The notes beneath the pieces were generated by a model, which was not told the DNA's origin, did not search any database, and saw only the letters and a program-made list of their open reading frames with translations. Positions 1 to 6,969 of a DNA stretch of 64,000 nucleotides are shown here, in pieces. Every line of letters begins with the position of its first letter. Within the stretch, counting starts at the first letter, position 1. The stretch comes from Muribaculaceae bacterium. Its GTDB lineage: Bacteria > Bacteroidota > Bacteroidia > Bacteroidales > Muribaculaceae. The stretch covers positions 62,001 through 126,000 of the forward strand of contig JAFYYU010000016.1 in the NCBI GenBank assembly GCA_017557425.1, given 5' to 3'. The translations under genes and the position numbers were made by a program.

Positions 1-6
1 GAGTGT

Positions 7-408
7 TTGGGTCGATATAGAAAAATGCTTCGGGGACATCAATTATATCAGTACCCCGATAATGTAGTCTATCTAGCCACTTTAGCTTCTGCAGAATCTT
101 ATGCTAGAAAAAGTTTTGCTGGAGGCGAGTTTGGCTATATAGCTTATTTCTTGATCAAAACAGCCCAAAATGTAGAATTGCCTGGTTTTGACCCTGATCC
201 TGAAATGGAAAATGCAATCCAGCATGTTCTAGAATTTGGAGAACAAAAAAAGGAACCTGTGATTTTTAGGTTTACAATAAATAACGATATAGACATAGAA
301 TATTTAAGAGACGAAAATGGGGAATTCCTGCCAGGGGCCAACCAGGGTAGTTTTCGATATATAGGTCCGATAAAACTTGATTTAGCTAAAGCAGAATACT
401 TAAAGTGA
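7..408 (+). CDS. hypothetical protein, probably 5'-partial
   Basis: The frame is open to the first base of the window, so the true start may lie upstream; the first usable start here is TTG. The 133 visible residues are mixed alpha/beta in character, acidic near the middle (DPDPEMENA) and carry no motif I recognise. No signal peptide or membrane segment is seen. The gene ends 133 bp before the next one and no terminator is evident. It belongs to the integrated element by position. Function unknown. Confidence 0.5.
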   Translation: MGRYRKMLRGHQLYQYPDNVVYLATLASAESYARKSFAGGEFGYIAYFLIKTAQNVELPGFDPDPEMENAIQHVLEFGEQKKEPVIFRFTINNDIDIEYLRDENGEFLPGANQGSFRYIGPIKLDLAKAEYLK

Positions 409-541
409 TTTTCTATTGTGTCCAAGCTTTGCGTATGCCCTGCTCCATTACTGCGAACTCGACACCATGGTCTTCATATGGGAATACTTCAACCACGAAT
501 GTTAATCAACATGTTTAATTTAATAACTTAATAATGCTAAT

Positions 542-1957
542 ATGAAAAAGAATACTGGTTTTCATGGCGAGTTTTTAACATGGTTAAAGAAATACAGGAA
601 TTTTGATGAAAACTCAACGTCTGCTCAGGACTACGCCAAGATATTGGATTCTGATTTCTTCTCTGATTTAATGAAAGAGATAGAGAATCATAACAATAGT
701 AATAAAATTAAAATGCCAGAGATAACATGGAGTGAAAGCAATTTTTTTTCCATTATCCCAAAGATGGTAAAAGTTTATTTAAATCTAGATAAAAACAGTC
801 AGAAAGAAAAGAAAACTAGAATGAAAAAGGAGATTCTAAATCTAATAAATTTAGCATCTCGCTCTGTGACTATTTCAAAAGTTTATTTTACTACTGATGT
901 TGATAAAAAAGCATTCGATAAGAGGGCCTATTTTAACCGATATGTAGAGTTCATTAAACAGGCACTTAATGAGGGAACGAATATTTTAAAAATAATCAAT
1001 CCAGCATTAAACGCTATAGGTAATCTTGAAGATAAAGAATATAGTAAAATAAAACAGGATTTAAACCATTATAAGGTATATGATTATGATTCTTTGCGAA
1101 CAAAATTCAGAGCCAGATTAAGAACACAAGACAGGAATTCTGGTGAAAAAATATGGCTTCCACTTACATTTATTTCAAAGATTTATACAGGATTGAATCA
1201 ATGCGATTCTCCTGAAAAGAAAGAACATAAAGACGATTTTACTAAATGGCTTGAAGAGATTATAAGAAGCATCTATATATATTATTATGACAAGAATAAT
1301 GCTATTAAAGTCTTGTCGTTCAATCGTAAAAACGTAGCGTTTCTGGAGTTTGAGCAAGCAAAGCAAGTGTGGCTAATCAAAAAGGATGGTAATCGACATT
1401 TAGTTGCGACCCCAACGAATACTGGCAATCAAAAAGCAAAAATGACTGCAACCGACATTAATAGGATTGATATTGATCATGTGAAACCAATTGATCTAAC
1501 CTTGAAAGAGTTGGGGGATCCACAGAACAATCAGCTAAAACAGTTAGAGATAATATCGAATGAGTTTCGACTATTATCTGAGAAAGATGACTCAAAGGAG
1601 GAACAAGAAAGAACAATAGAAGCATTGATAAAAAATCTCAATTTTGTTGATTTGAAAGATGAACTTGAAAAAATTAGACTAGATAGTCCATATCGTTTGA
1701 TGGATTCAACAAAAAATAGTGAAAAAAATAATAGTCTTACATTCAACGAGATTTATAAAAGATGGGGTAAAGATTCTCATTATTATGGCTTTATTGATTT
1801 TGCATGGATGAATCTTGAAAACAACGCTGTTAAGGTCGTAATATATCAAGATCTATCAGAAAATGGCATAACTCGTATCATGAAAGAAAATGAATTCAAA
1901 GAACTGACGAACTATCGAATAATTAAAATCTCAAAAGTACCAAAAGAGCTTATTTAA
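542..1957 (+). CDS. AT-rich hypothetical protein with a possible HNH-like core
   Basis: A 471-residue, Lys/Asn-rich protein from a stretch visibly more AT-rich than its right-hand neighbours, which suggests separate acquisition. The only suggestive motif is D-I-D-H-V-K-P-I near residue 313, followed by an Asn-rich segment (PQNNQ) and NEFRLLSEKD. This resembles the DHI.P part of degenerate HNH/His-Me finger nucleases, but the rest of a zinc or Asn signature is not clear. The N-terminal 200 residues look helical and match nothing I know. Its 3' end abuts the first copy of the island's conserved promoter block at 1975. A nuclease role is a guess; hypothetical protein is the safe call. Confidence 0.6.
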   Translation: MKKNTGFHGEFLTWLKKYRNFDENSTSAQDYAKILDSDFFSDLMKEIENHNNSNKIKMPEITWSESNFFSIIPKMVKVYLNLDKNSQKEKKTRMKKEILNLINLASRSVTISKVYFTTDVDKKAFDKRAYFNRYVEFIKQALNEGTNILKIINPALNAIGNLEDKEYSKIKQDLNHYKVYDYDSLRTKFRARLRTQDRNSGEKIWLPLTFISKIYTGLNQCDSPEKKEHKDDFTKWLEEIIRSIYIYYYDKNNAIKVLSFNRKNVAFLEFEQAKQVWLIKKDGNRHLVATPTNTGNQKAKMTATDINRIDIDHVKPIDLTLKELGDPQNNQLKQLEIISNEFRLLSEKDDSKEEQERTIEALIKNLNFVDLKDELEKIRLDSPYRLMDSTKNSEKNNSLTFNEIYKRWGKDSHYYGFIDFAWMNLENNAVKVVIYQDLSENGITRIMKENEFKELTNYRIIKISKVPKELI

Positions 1958-1974
1958 ATGCATCGAATAAATGC

Positions 1975-2053
1975 TGTCCAGTTTTTCTGACAGTTGATTT
2001 TGGTTTTCTTGACAAGAAAACGGAATTTAACTTATTGATTCCTTCTACTTTTG
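1975..2053 (+). promoter_or_regulatory. promoter family 1, copy A
   Basis: The block TGTCCAGTTTTTCTGACAG starts at 1975 and can fold as a small hairpin (CTGT-CAG around T5). Exactly 71 bp downstream, at 2046-2053, is TACTTTTG, a perfect Bacteroidota -7 box. Between them is a perfect 9-bp palindrome, GTTTTCTTG-A-CAAGAAAAC (2003-2021), that copies B and C lack. The promoter leads into the small membrane protein gene at 2089. Confidence 0.6.
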
Positions 2054-2088
2054 CGGTGTGAAATCGTTTAAAAGTAGGAGGAATTATT

Positions 2089-2214
2089 ATGTTTTGGTTT
2101 ATCATCGGAATCGTTATTGCGCTGCTGGGTGGGTTCATCGTCCTGTCGGCGCTACGCCTTGTGTTGAATGTCATCGGCTGGATCATCCAGGCGATCTTCT
2201 CGTTGTTTTCTTAA
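2089..2214 (+). CDS. 41-residue small membrane protein
   Basis: The ATG at 2089 follows a strong Shine-Dalgarno (GTAGGAGG) and a good promoter (TACTTTTG at 2046). The product starts MFWFIIGIVIALLGG and is hydrophobic almost throughout, enough for one long or two short membrane helices, with a single Arg in the middle. An overlapping 61-codon frame beginning at 2058 is less credible because it would start only 5 nt after the -7 box. Small hydrophobic peptides like this act as membrane toxins, regulators or subunits; nothing in the sequence decides which. A similar small membrane protein follows promoter copy C at 6758. Confidence 0.6.
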   Translation: MFWFIIGIVIALLGGFIVLSALRLVLNVIGWIIQAIFSLFS

Positions 2215-2236
2215 CTACGAATTACGCGAATTATAC

Positions 2237-2272
2237 AAATTAGGGCATCCGCGTACTTATTATGCCTAATTT
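2237..2272. repeat. intergenic inverted repeat
   Basis: AAATTAGGGCA (2237-2247) and TGCCTAATTT (2263-2272) pair with one bulged base, leaving a 15-nt loop. It sits between the small membrane protein and the gene at 2336. It could be a weak terminator or an mRNA structure; there is no clear U-tract. Confidence 0.4.
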
Positions 2273-2335
2273 CGCGAATACGTCCGATATAACTTCATCA
2301 ACAACAGATTACTAACAACTATAAATACAATGAAC

Positions 2336-3202
2336 ATGGAAGAGAGAAAAGGAAGATTTGAGATGTTGCAGCCGTGGGACAAGCTGCATGTGTTGGATAG
2401 CGAGGCAATGGACTTGCTGGCTCAGGAGTTTGTCGATTCGGAGCAGGATCGGCCGTTGGTCATATTCTACAATGACTGGCAGGTCTGGAAGAAAAACCCC
2501 ATCAAATATTTAGCCGAAAAGGCCTTGAGACCTGGGGTGGTGCTGAATCTCGACTTGTTCAAGCGTCGCAAGGCGGCCGAGCCCGAAGAAAAGATTATTC
2601 AAGACGTCAAAGCTCTGCCGCACCCCGTCGTGGAGGTCGTCGGTCCGGCAAGTGATGAGAATTTCCGCCTCATGGTGGCCCTGGCACATGGGACAGGAAA
2701 GAAGGTGTTTGCCTACTGTATCATGAAGAGCGGGCTGGAGCGCGACAATTGGGGTCATGTGGTGTATCGTGACAGCAGCATCGAACCGTTTGGCGTTTGG
2801 CAGGATCAAATCAACTTTGTGGTTGCCGATGGCGAAATGGGCTTATACCGTCAAGACCGTCAGTTGTATCTGGCCTACCACCAGGTTGATATATTGCATT
2901 ACCTCAAGGCAATCCTGACTCCGAGGAGCGAGGAACCGTTTAATGAGGTCATGGAGTTGATCAACGACCCTAAATGCCTTGCCGAAGCTTTCAGGAAGGC
3001 CTTTGATCATACCGCCAATCGTAAGGATTTCCTCAAATTCTTTCGACTCATGTATCTGGATGATGAAGTGAACATCAAAAAGGACGGCACTAAATGGACC
3101 TTCAGCCTGCCCGTCAACCCCGTCTATTTTCGCCAGCATCGGTTGAGTGAACATTTTAATAAGGTCGAACTGTCCACGGCAATCATCGTTGTCAATATGT
3201 AG
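2336..3202 (+). CDS. hypothetical protein (about 288 aa)
   Basis: Two ATGs lie close together (2330 and 2336); I take the second without strong evidence. The product is soluble and mixed alpha/beta. An early stretch PLVIFYNDWQVW and a central HPVVEVVGPASDEN look like beta strands of an alpha/beta fold. No catalytic signature, signal peptide or membrane helix is visible. Composition matches the neighbouring genes 3312-5062, with which it probably forms a set of island genes. Function unknown. Confidence 0.65.
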   Translation: MEERKGRFEMLQPWDKLHVLDSEAMDLLAQEFVDSEQDRPLVIFYNDWQVWKKNPIKYLAEKALRPGVVLNLDLFKRRKAAEPEEKIIQDVKALPHPVVEVVGPASDENFRLMVALAHGTGKKVFAYCIMKSGLERDNWGHVVYRDSSIEPFGVWQDQINFVVADGEMGLYRQDRQLYLAYHQVDILHYLKAILTPRSEEPFNEVMELINDPKCLAEAFRKAFDHTANRKDFLKFFRLMYLDDEVNIKKDGTKWTFSLPVNPVYFRQHRLSEHFNKVELSTAIIVVNM

Positions 3203-3311
3203 GTGTACAGAAAATGCGACACATGATTCTACTTGAAATAGGATTAGCGGGCATCCGTATATATTTTTACGAATTATTATCACATCAATTAATCATAACA
3301 AAAACAAGAAC

Positions 3312-3695
3312 ATGGAATCAAAAAAGTTTATCAATCAAATCAATGAGCTTTATGAAACGGCACTGGCAGAGGCCATGGCCCTGTTGAAGAACAATGAAAA
3401 CGGGCGTTACATCGCCATCCCGAACTGGGAGGACGAGGTGGCTGCCACTTCATGGAATGATGTGCCCATCAGCATCTGGGGTGTCGGGCTTAATGACGAC
3501 GAGCACATTTGCGTTAGGGCTTTTGTCAACAACGTGGGATATGGCTACATCGAAGAAGACTTCCCCCAGGAATGGACCGACATCACTGTTGAGAAGATCA
3601 ACACATCGAGTTATCCCGAACTATACCGCTTTGTAGCCGACAATATCGATAAAGCGATGTCGAAGGAAGATGCTGACAATGTGAAATGGGAGTGA
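3312..3695 (+). CDS. hypothetical acidic protein (127 aa)
   Basis: A small acidic soluble protein starting MESKKFINQINELYETAL, with an N-terminal helix and then strand-rich sequence including NENGRYIAIPNWEDE and DVPISIWGVGLNDDEH. No known motif. It is followed 6 bp later by the basic protein at 3702, so the two are probably co-transcribed; an acidic/basic small pair is compatible with a protein-inhibitor or toxin-antitoxin relation, but nothing more supports that. Confidence 0.6.
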   Translation: MESKKFINQINELYETALAEAMALLKNNENGRYIAIPNWEDEVAATSWNDVPISIWGVGLNDDEHICVRAFVNNVGYGYIEEDFPQEWTDITVEKINTSSYPELYRFVADNIDKAMSKEDADNVKWE

Positions 3696-3701
3696 AGCAT
3701 C

Positions 3702-3986
3702 ATGAGCAGGAGCAAATTGCGGAATCGGTACATGAGGAAGAAGTATTCTTCGGCAGGCCGCAACCGTCACCGATTGGATGAGATGCCGAAGAATCGTCCG
3801 TCCCGATACGTTTCTATGCGCTGTAACTTCTGCATGGTGTCCTGGCTACAAGAAAGCGGCTCCTTTGGCGGTCACAGGGTGAGGCACGCAGGCCACCGCA
3901 TGGTGAGCGGCATCGTCCGGCAAAAAGTCAAAGCAGAAATTCGACAGCAGATTGCAGACGAGCTCAACCCAGTAGGAGAAAAATAG
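3702..3986 (+). CDS. small basic hypothetical protein (94 aa)
   Basis: The ATG lies 6 bp after the previous stop. The product is strongly basic at its N-terminus (MSRSKLRNRYMRKKY) and has one CNFC pair with several following histidines, which might bind a metal or nucleic acid. The second half ends in an amphipathic helix. No family recognised. The coding region stops shortly before promoter copy B. Confidence 0.5.
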   Translation: MSRSKLRNRYMRKKYSSAGRNRHRLDEMPKNRPSRYVSMRCNFCMVSWLQESGSFGGHRVRHAGHRMVSGIVRQKVKAEIRQQIADELNPVGEK

Positions 3987-3999
3987 TTTGGATTTGCAG

Positions 4000-4078
4000 T
4001 GTCCAGTTTTTCTGACAGTGGGTTCAAGTTATGCCGACGGATAATCGCTGGTAGGGTTTTGGATTGGATGTAATTTTG
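4000..4078 (+). promoter_or_regulatory. promoter family 1, copy B
   Basis: The block TGTCCAGTTTTTCTGACAG starts at 4000 and continues GGGTTCAAGTTATGC like copy C. The -7 box TAATTTTG lies at 4071-4078, again exactly 71 bp from the block start. It fixes the start of the next gene at 4151 rather than at the earlier in-frame ATG at 4064, which lies upstream of the transcript. Confidence 0.6.
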
Positions 4079-4150
4079 CAGCGTCAAACCTTCGGTAAGG
4101 GGAGATTTGGCGCTGTAAAAGATTATTCACCAATTAAAACATATCAAATT

Positions 4151-5062
4151 ATGACAGTAAAAGAATTAAAGAACGCCCTTGAGGGCATCAGTGAGCCCAT
4201 CGACCGCATTGCTGGTTTCTGTGACAACTACGACCAGATGTTCAGTCATTGCGAGGTTCGTGTAAATGAGAACACCGTGGAGATTGACTCCGATGTGGAT
4301 CTCTTTGAGCCCAAGAATGCAACCACAGTAGCGGAAGCGATGGCCCAGGTTCTTGCCCTGCCCATCGAGACGGATGACTATGCCGTTTTCTATGAGGGTG
4401 GTGACAATCATGCCGAGACGGTCCAACTTGTGCGTGATATCCGCAGGATCAACGTTGTGCAGGGTACAACTGGGATCGGCATCAGCCTGCAGGGTCCGCA
4501 GCCGAGTGGTGTGCTGAATCGGGGCTTGTACGTGACCAAGATGTTTGTGAACGATGAGCGTGCCAAGTCGCTCAACGAAGCGTTCTACGAATTTCTGGAC
4601 GAATTGGACGCTACCTGTGATTTTATGGATTCTCGTGATACGGATAAGGGTATTTTCATCGATTTTGTCACCGATCAGTGCACGAGTGTATCGTTGATAG
4701 CTCTGATGGCAGGCACTTTCAAGAATGTGGTCTTTTGCCGCACACCGTTTGAATGCTTCGGCGAGGAGATTTGTAGACTTACCAACGACCATGAGGGCCA
4801 CTGTTGGGGCAAGCGTGCCGCCGTCTTTGTACCTGCCGATGACCGTGAAAGTATTACTCAAAATGGGGATTTTCATTATTGCATTCAGGACATGGTCTAT
4901 GCCAAGGCAGAGTGCGATACAGAACAAGAGGTGGAGAAGTTCATCGCTGAACATAACCCTGACGAAGAACTGGGCGACAAGGTCGTTCGCATCGTTAGCC
5001 GCTACATCGATGACCCACTTGACCTCATCCTAAAGCCATGGCCTGAGGATGAGTATGAATAA
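4151..5062 (+). CDS. hypothetical protein (303 aa)
   Basis: I place the start at ATG 4151 (MTVKELKNALEGIS) because the promoter -7 box at 4071-4078 lies inside the longer in-frame extension. The product is soluble and acidic, ending in PWPEDEYE. The N-terminal 25 residues form a likely helix; the rest alternates strands and helices. There are several cysteines (CDNY, HCEVRV, CRTPFECFGEEICR) but no clear metal-site spacing. No catalytic motif recognised. A strong terminator follows at once. Confidence 0.65.
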   Translation: MTVKELKNALEGISEPIDRIAGFCDNYDQMFSHCEVRVNENTVEIDSDVDLFEPKNATTVAEAMAQVLALPIETDDYAVFYEGGDNHAETVQLVRDIRRINVVQGTTGIGISLQGPQPSGVLNRGLYVTKMFVNDERAKSLNEAFYEFLDELDATCDFMDSRDTDKGIFIDFVTDQCTSVSLIALMAGTFKNVVFCRTPFECFGEEICRLTNDHEGHCWGKRAAVFVPADDRESITQNGDFHYCIQDMVYAKAECDTEQEVEKFIAEHNPDEELGDKVVRIVSRYIDDPLDLILKPWPEDEYE

Positions 5063-5077
5063 GAGCAACTCATAGGG

Positions 5078-5120
5078 GGGGCTTCTGCAAATCACAAAAA
5101 AGTAGAAGCCCCTTTGAATT
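5078..5120 (+). terminator. Rho-independent terminator after the 4151 gene
   Basis: A perfect 9-bp stem GGGGCTTCT (5078-5086) / AGAAGCCCC (5104-5112) with a 17-nt loop, followed by TTTGAATTTTT. It overlaps the -33 region of the next promoter. Confidence 0.8.
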
Positions 5121-5144
5121 TTTCAATAAAAATGTCTATATTTG
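5113..5144 (+). promoter_or_regulatory. promoter of the esterase gene
   Basis: TTTG at 5113-5116, then 20 nt, then TATATTTG at 5137-5144: a textbook Bacteroidota promoter. The predicted transcript starts near 5150. Confidence 0.7.
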
Positions 5145-5184
5145 TATTGCGATATCAATAGTGACAATACCATATAATTTGACT

Positions 5185-5802
5185 ATGAACGAACAGGAAA
5201 GAAACAGTAATGATGTCCCCCAAAAGAAGACAGTAGTTTATCTGCACGGCTACGGATCGAGCAGTCTGACCAATACAGCAATCTATCTGGCCAAGAAGAT
5301 GCCGGAGTGCAACGTGATAGCCCCGGACATCCCCGTTGACCCCATGGAAGCGCTACCGTTCTTGAAGGACTACTGCGCTGCCCATCATGCCGACCTCGTT
5401 ATCGGCACTAGCATGGGTGGCATGTATGCCATGCAGATGACCGAATACCTGCGCATCTGTGTGAACCCAGCCCTTCACATGTCTCAGCTAACGGATGTCC
5501 TCATGGTGGGTACGTTCGAGCGTTTCCAACCGACAGTCGATGGACGAACACACTACACCATCACCGAGGAGATTATCCAACACTTCAAGGAAATGGAGGA
5601 GCACATGTTTGATGGCGTGACCAGAGAAAACCAGTCCAACTGCTGGGGCTTTTTTGCCGACGGCGATACACTGGTCAACTACAAAGCAGAATTTGCCGAG
5701 CATTTCTCTCAAATCGCTGACTTCCATGGAGAGCACCGCATGAACAATGCTGTCCTGCGCGACGTCATCATCCCAGCCGCAAGAAAAATCCTCAAAGAGT
5801 AA
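5185..5802 (+). CDS. YqiA/UPF0227-like alpha/beta-hydrolase (esterase)
   Basis: An alpha/beta-hydrolase of about 205 residues. An oxyanion-hole segment YLHGYGSSS lies near the N-terminus, the nucleophile elbow G-T-S-M-G-G gives the catalytic Ser, the acid is probably Asp in FFADGDTLVN, and the catalytic His is in GEHRMNN near the C-terminus. Size and motif order fit the small YqiA-type esterases, which hydrolyse short acyl esters; the substrate is unknown. A GTG at 5161 extends the frame, but it lies about 11 nt after the predicted transcript start, so ATG 5185 (MNEQERNSND) is preferred. The WG-repeat gene follows after 6 bp, indicating co-transcription. Confidence 0.8.
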   Translation: MNEQERNSNDVPQKKTVVYLHGYGSSSLTNTAIYLAKKMPECNVIAPDIPVDPMEALPFLKDYCAAHHADLVIGTSMGGMYAMQMTEYLRICVNPALHMSQLTDVLMVGTFERFQPTVDGRTHYTITEEIIQHFKEMEEHMFDGVTRENQSNCWGFFADGDTLVNYKAEFAEHFSQIADFHGEHRMNNAVLRDVIIPAARKILKE

Positions 5803-5808
5803 TCGTCC

Positions 5809-6645
5809 ATGAAGAAAAAACGTGTGATTCCATCATGGCTGGAAAAAGAATGGCAGTCAGATTTCCGTCCTTGCCTAGATTTGTGCCACGAAAGCCAGGA
5901 GAAAGCGCTCTCCAAACAATTGACCAAAGAGCAGCAACAGGAAGTCGGTGAGATGATCTCGAGGTTTCTTGAGATTGATCGTGATATTGACAGGCATGCC
6001 AAAGGCGCTTTTAGGAGAGCACGTAATGAACTCTTTCCTCTGCTTGATGAGATACGAGCCTATTGGCGAGAACATGGATATAGTGAGTTGACCTTTGAGA
6101 TTGATGGCAAGATCGGAATCAAGGACATAAACGGCAATGTGGCATTACATGCCGAATATGAGGATGCACATTTCACCTTTGACGACATGTGGCTTGCTCC
6201 CTTTCGAAGCGATTTTGTCGTTAAGAAGAATGGCAAATGGGGTGTTGTCGATAGTAAACAGGAGGTTATTTTGCCGTTTGAGTATGATGACATTTACCGT
6301 ATGCCCGATTCTATAGACTACTATGTGGTGGAAAAAGACGGCAAGCAAGGCCTAATGGACATCTTTGATAAACATGAAAACAATAATCCGGTTCCGATTA
6401 CTATGGACACCATCTATTATGTCCCTGGTTGGGATTTAACTCTTTTTTCCAAAGACGGCAAATGGGGATGGTGGTGGAACGAGCCCGGAGAGCCTGAGAT
6501 TTTTGAGAACTATAGCGAACCGATATATGACGAAATCTACGTTCAACGCTCCGAGTACCGTTGCATGGACGATGATTATGATGATTACATCATCGCTAGG
6601 CATGGCGACCAACTTTACTGGATACTATACTGGACCATCAAATAG
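5809..6645 (+). CDS. WG-repeat protein
   Basis: The 278-residue product starts with a charged helical region of about 90 residues, followed by WG/KWG beta-repeats: NGKWGVVDSKQEVILPFEYDDI, then a KDGKQGLMD unit and a KDGKWGWWW unit. WG repeats form short beta-hairpins and usually mediate binding rather than catalysis. It lies 6 bp after the esterase gene. There is no signal peptide, so it is probably cytosolic. The third repeat is eroded (GWWWNE). The role in this island is unknown. Confidence 0.8.
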   Translation: MKKKRVIPSWLEKEWQSDFRPCLDLCHESQEKALSKQLTKEQQQEVGEMISRFLEIDRDIDRHAKGAFRRARNELFPLLDEIRAYWREHGYSELTFEIDGKIGIKDINGNVALHAEYEDAHFTFDDMWLAPFRSDFVVKKNGKWGVVDSKQEVILPFEYDDIYRMPDSIDYYVVEKDGKQGLMDIFDKHENNNPVPITMDTIYYVPGWDLTLFSKDGKWGWWWNEPGEPEIFENYSEPIYDEIYVQRSEYRCMDDDYDDYIIARHGDQLYWILYWTIK

Positions 6646-6647
6646 CC

Positions 6648-6726
6648 TGTCCAGTTTTTCTGACAGTGGGTTCAAGTTATGCTGACGGGAAATCCTTCTT
6701 GGGGTCGTGAGACGCCTGTACCTTTG
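6648..6726 (+). promoter_or_regulatory. promoter family 1, copy C
   Basis: The block TGTCCAGTTTTTCTGACAG starts at 6648 and the -7 box TACCTTTG is at 6719-6726, again with a 71-bp offset. The first 36 bp are nearly identical to copy B. It drives the small membrane protein at 6758 and probably the AAA+ gene behind it. Confidence 0.65.
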
Positions 6727-6757
6727 CACCATGAAAAATAAAATGAAAGGAGAAATT

Positions 6758-6958
6758 ATGGTTAAATTGTATTTTGCATCACTGATGCTATTGGCCGTCG
6801 TCGCCATCATCTGTTTCCCGCTGTTCGTCGTGTGGATGGGCATTTTCGCCCCTCTATCCTTCTGGGGTCACGTTGCTGTGACCACCATCGGCTTGTTCCT
6901 CTGCTATCTGGTCAAGCCCGTGTCGATTCTCACCGGTAATAACTATCAACTTTTCTAA
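6758..6958 (+). CDS. 66-residue small membrane protein
   Basis: The ATG at 6758 has an AAAGGAG ribosome binding site and lies 31 bp after the -7 box; upstream in-frame starts precede the promoter. The product has two hydrophobic helices (about residues 5-28 and 33-52) and a short polar tail ending NNYQLF. It is followed 11 bp later by the AAA+ ATPase, so the two are probably translated from one mRNA. It may anchor the ATPase at the membrane or be regulated by it; both are inference. Confidence 0.65.
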   Translation: MVKLYFASLMLLAVVAIICFPLFVVWMGIFAPLSFWGHVAVTTIGLFLCYLVKPVSILTGNNYQLF

Positions 6959-6969
6959 ACAACATCATC

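Noticed and set aside
2058..2243. 61-codon frame overlapping the small membrane protein
   Set aside because: Starts 5 bp after the -7 box and has no ribosome binding site, while the 2089 frame has a strong one.
4166..4954. 262-codon minus-strand frame
   Set aside because: Antisense shadow of the 4151 gene, which has its own promoter and terminator.
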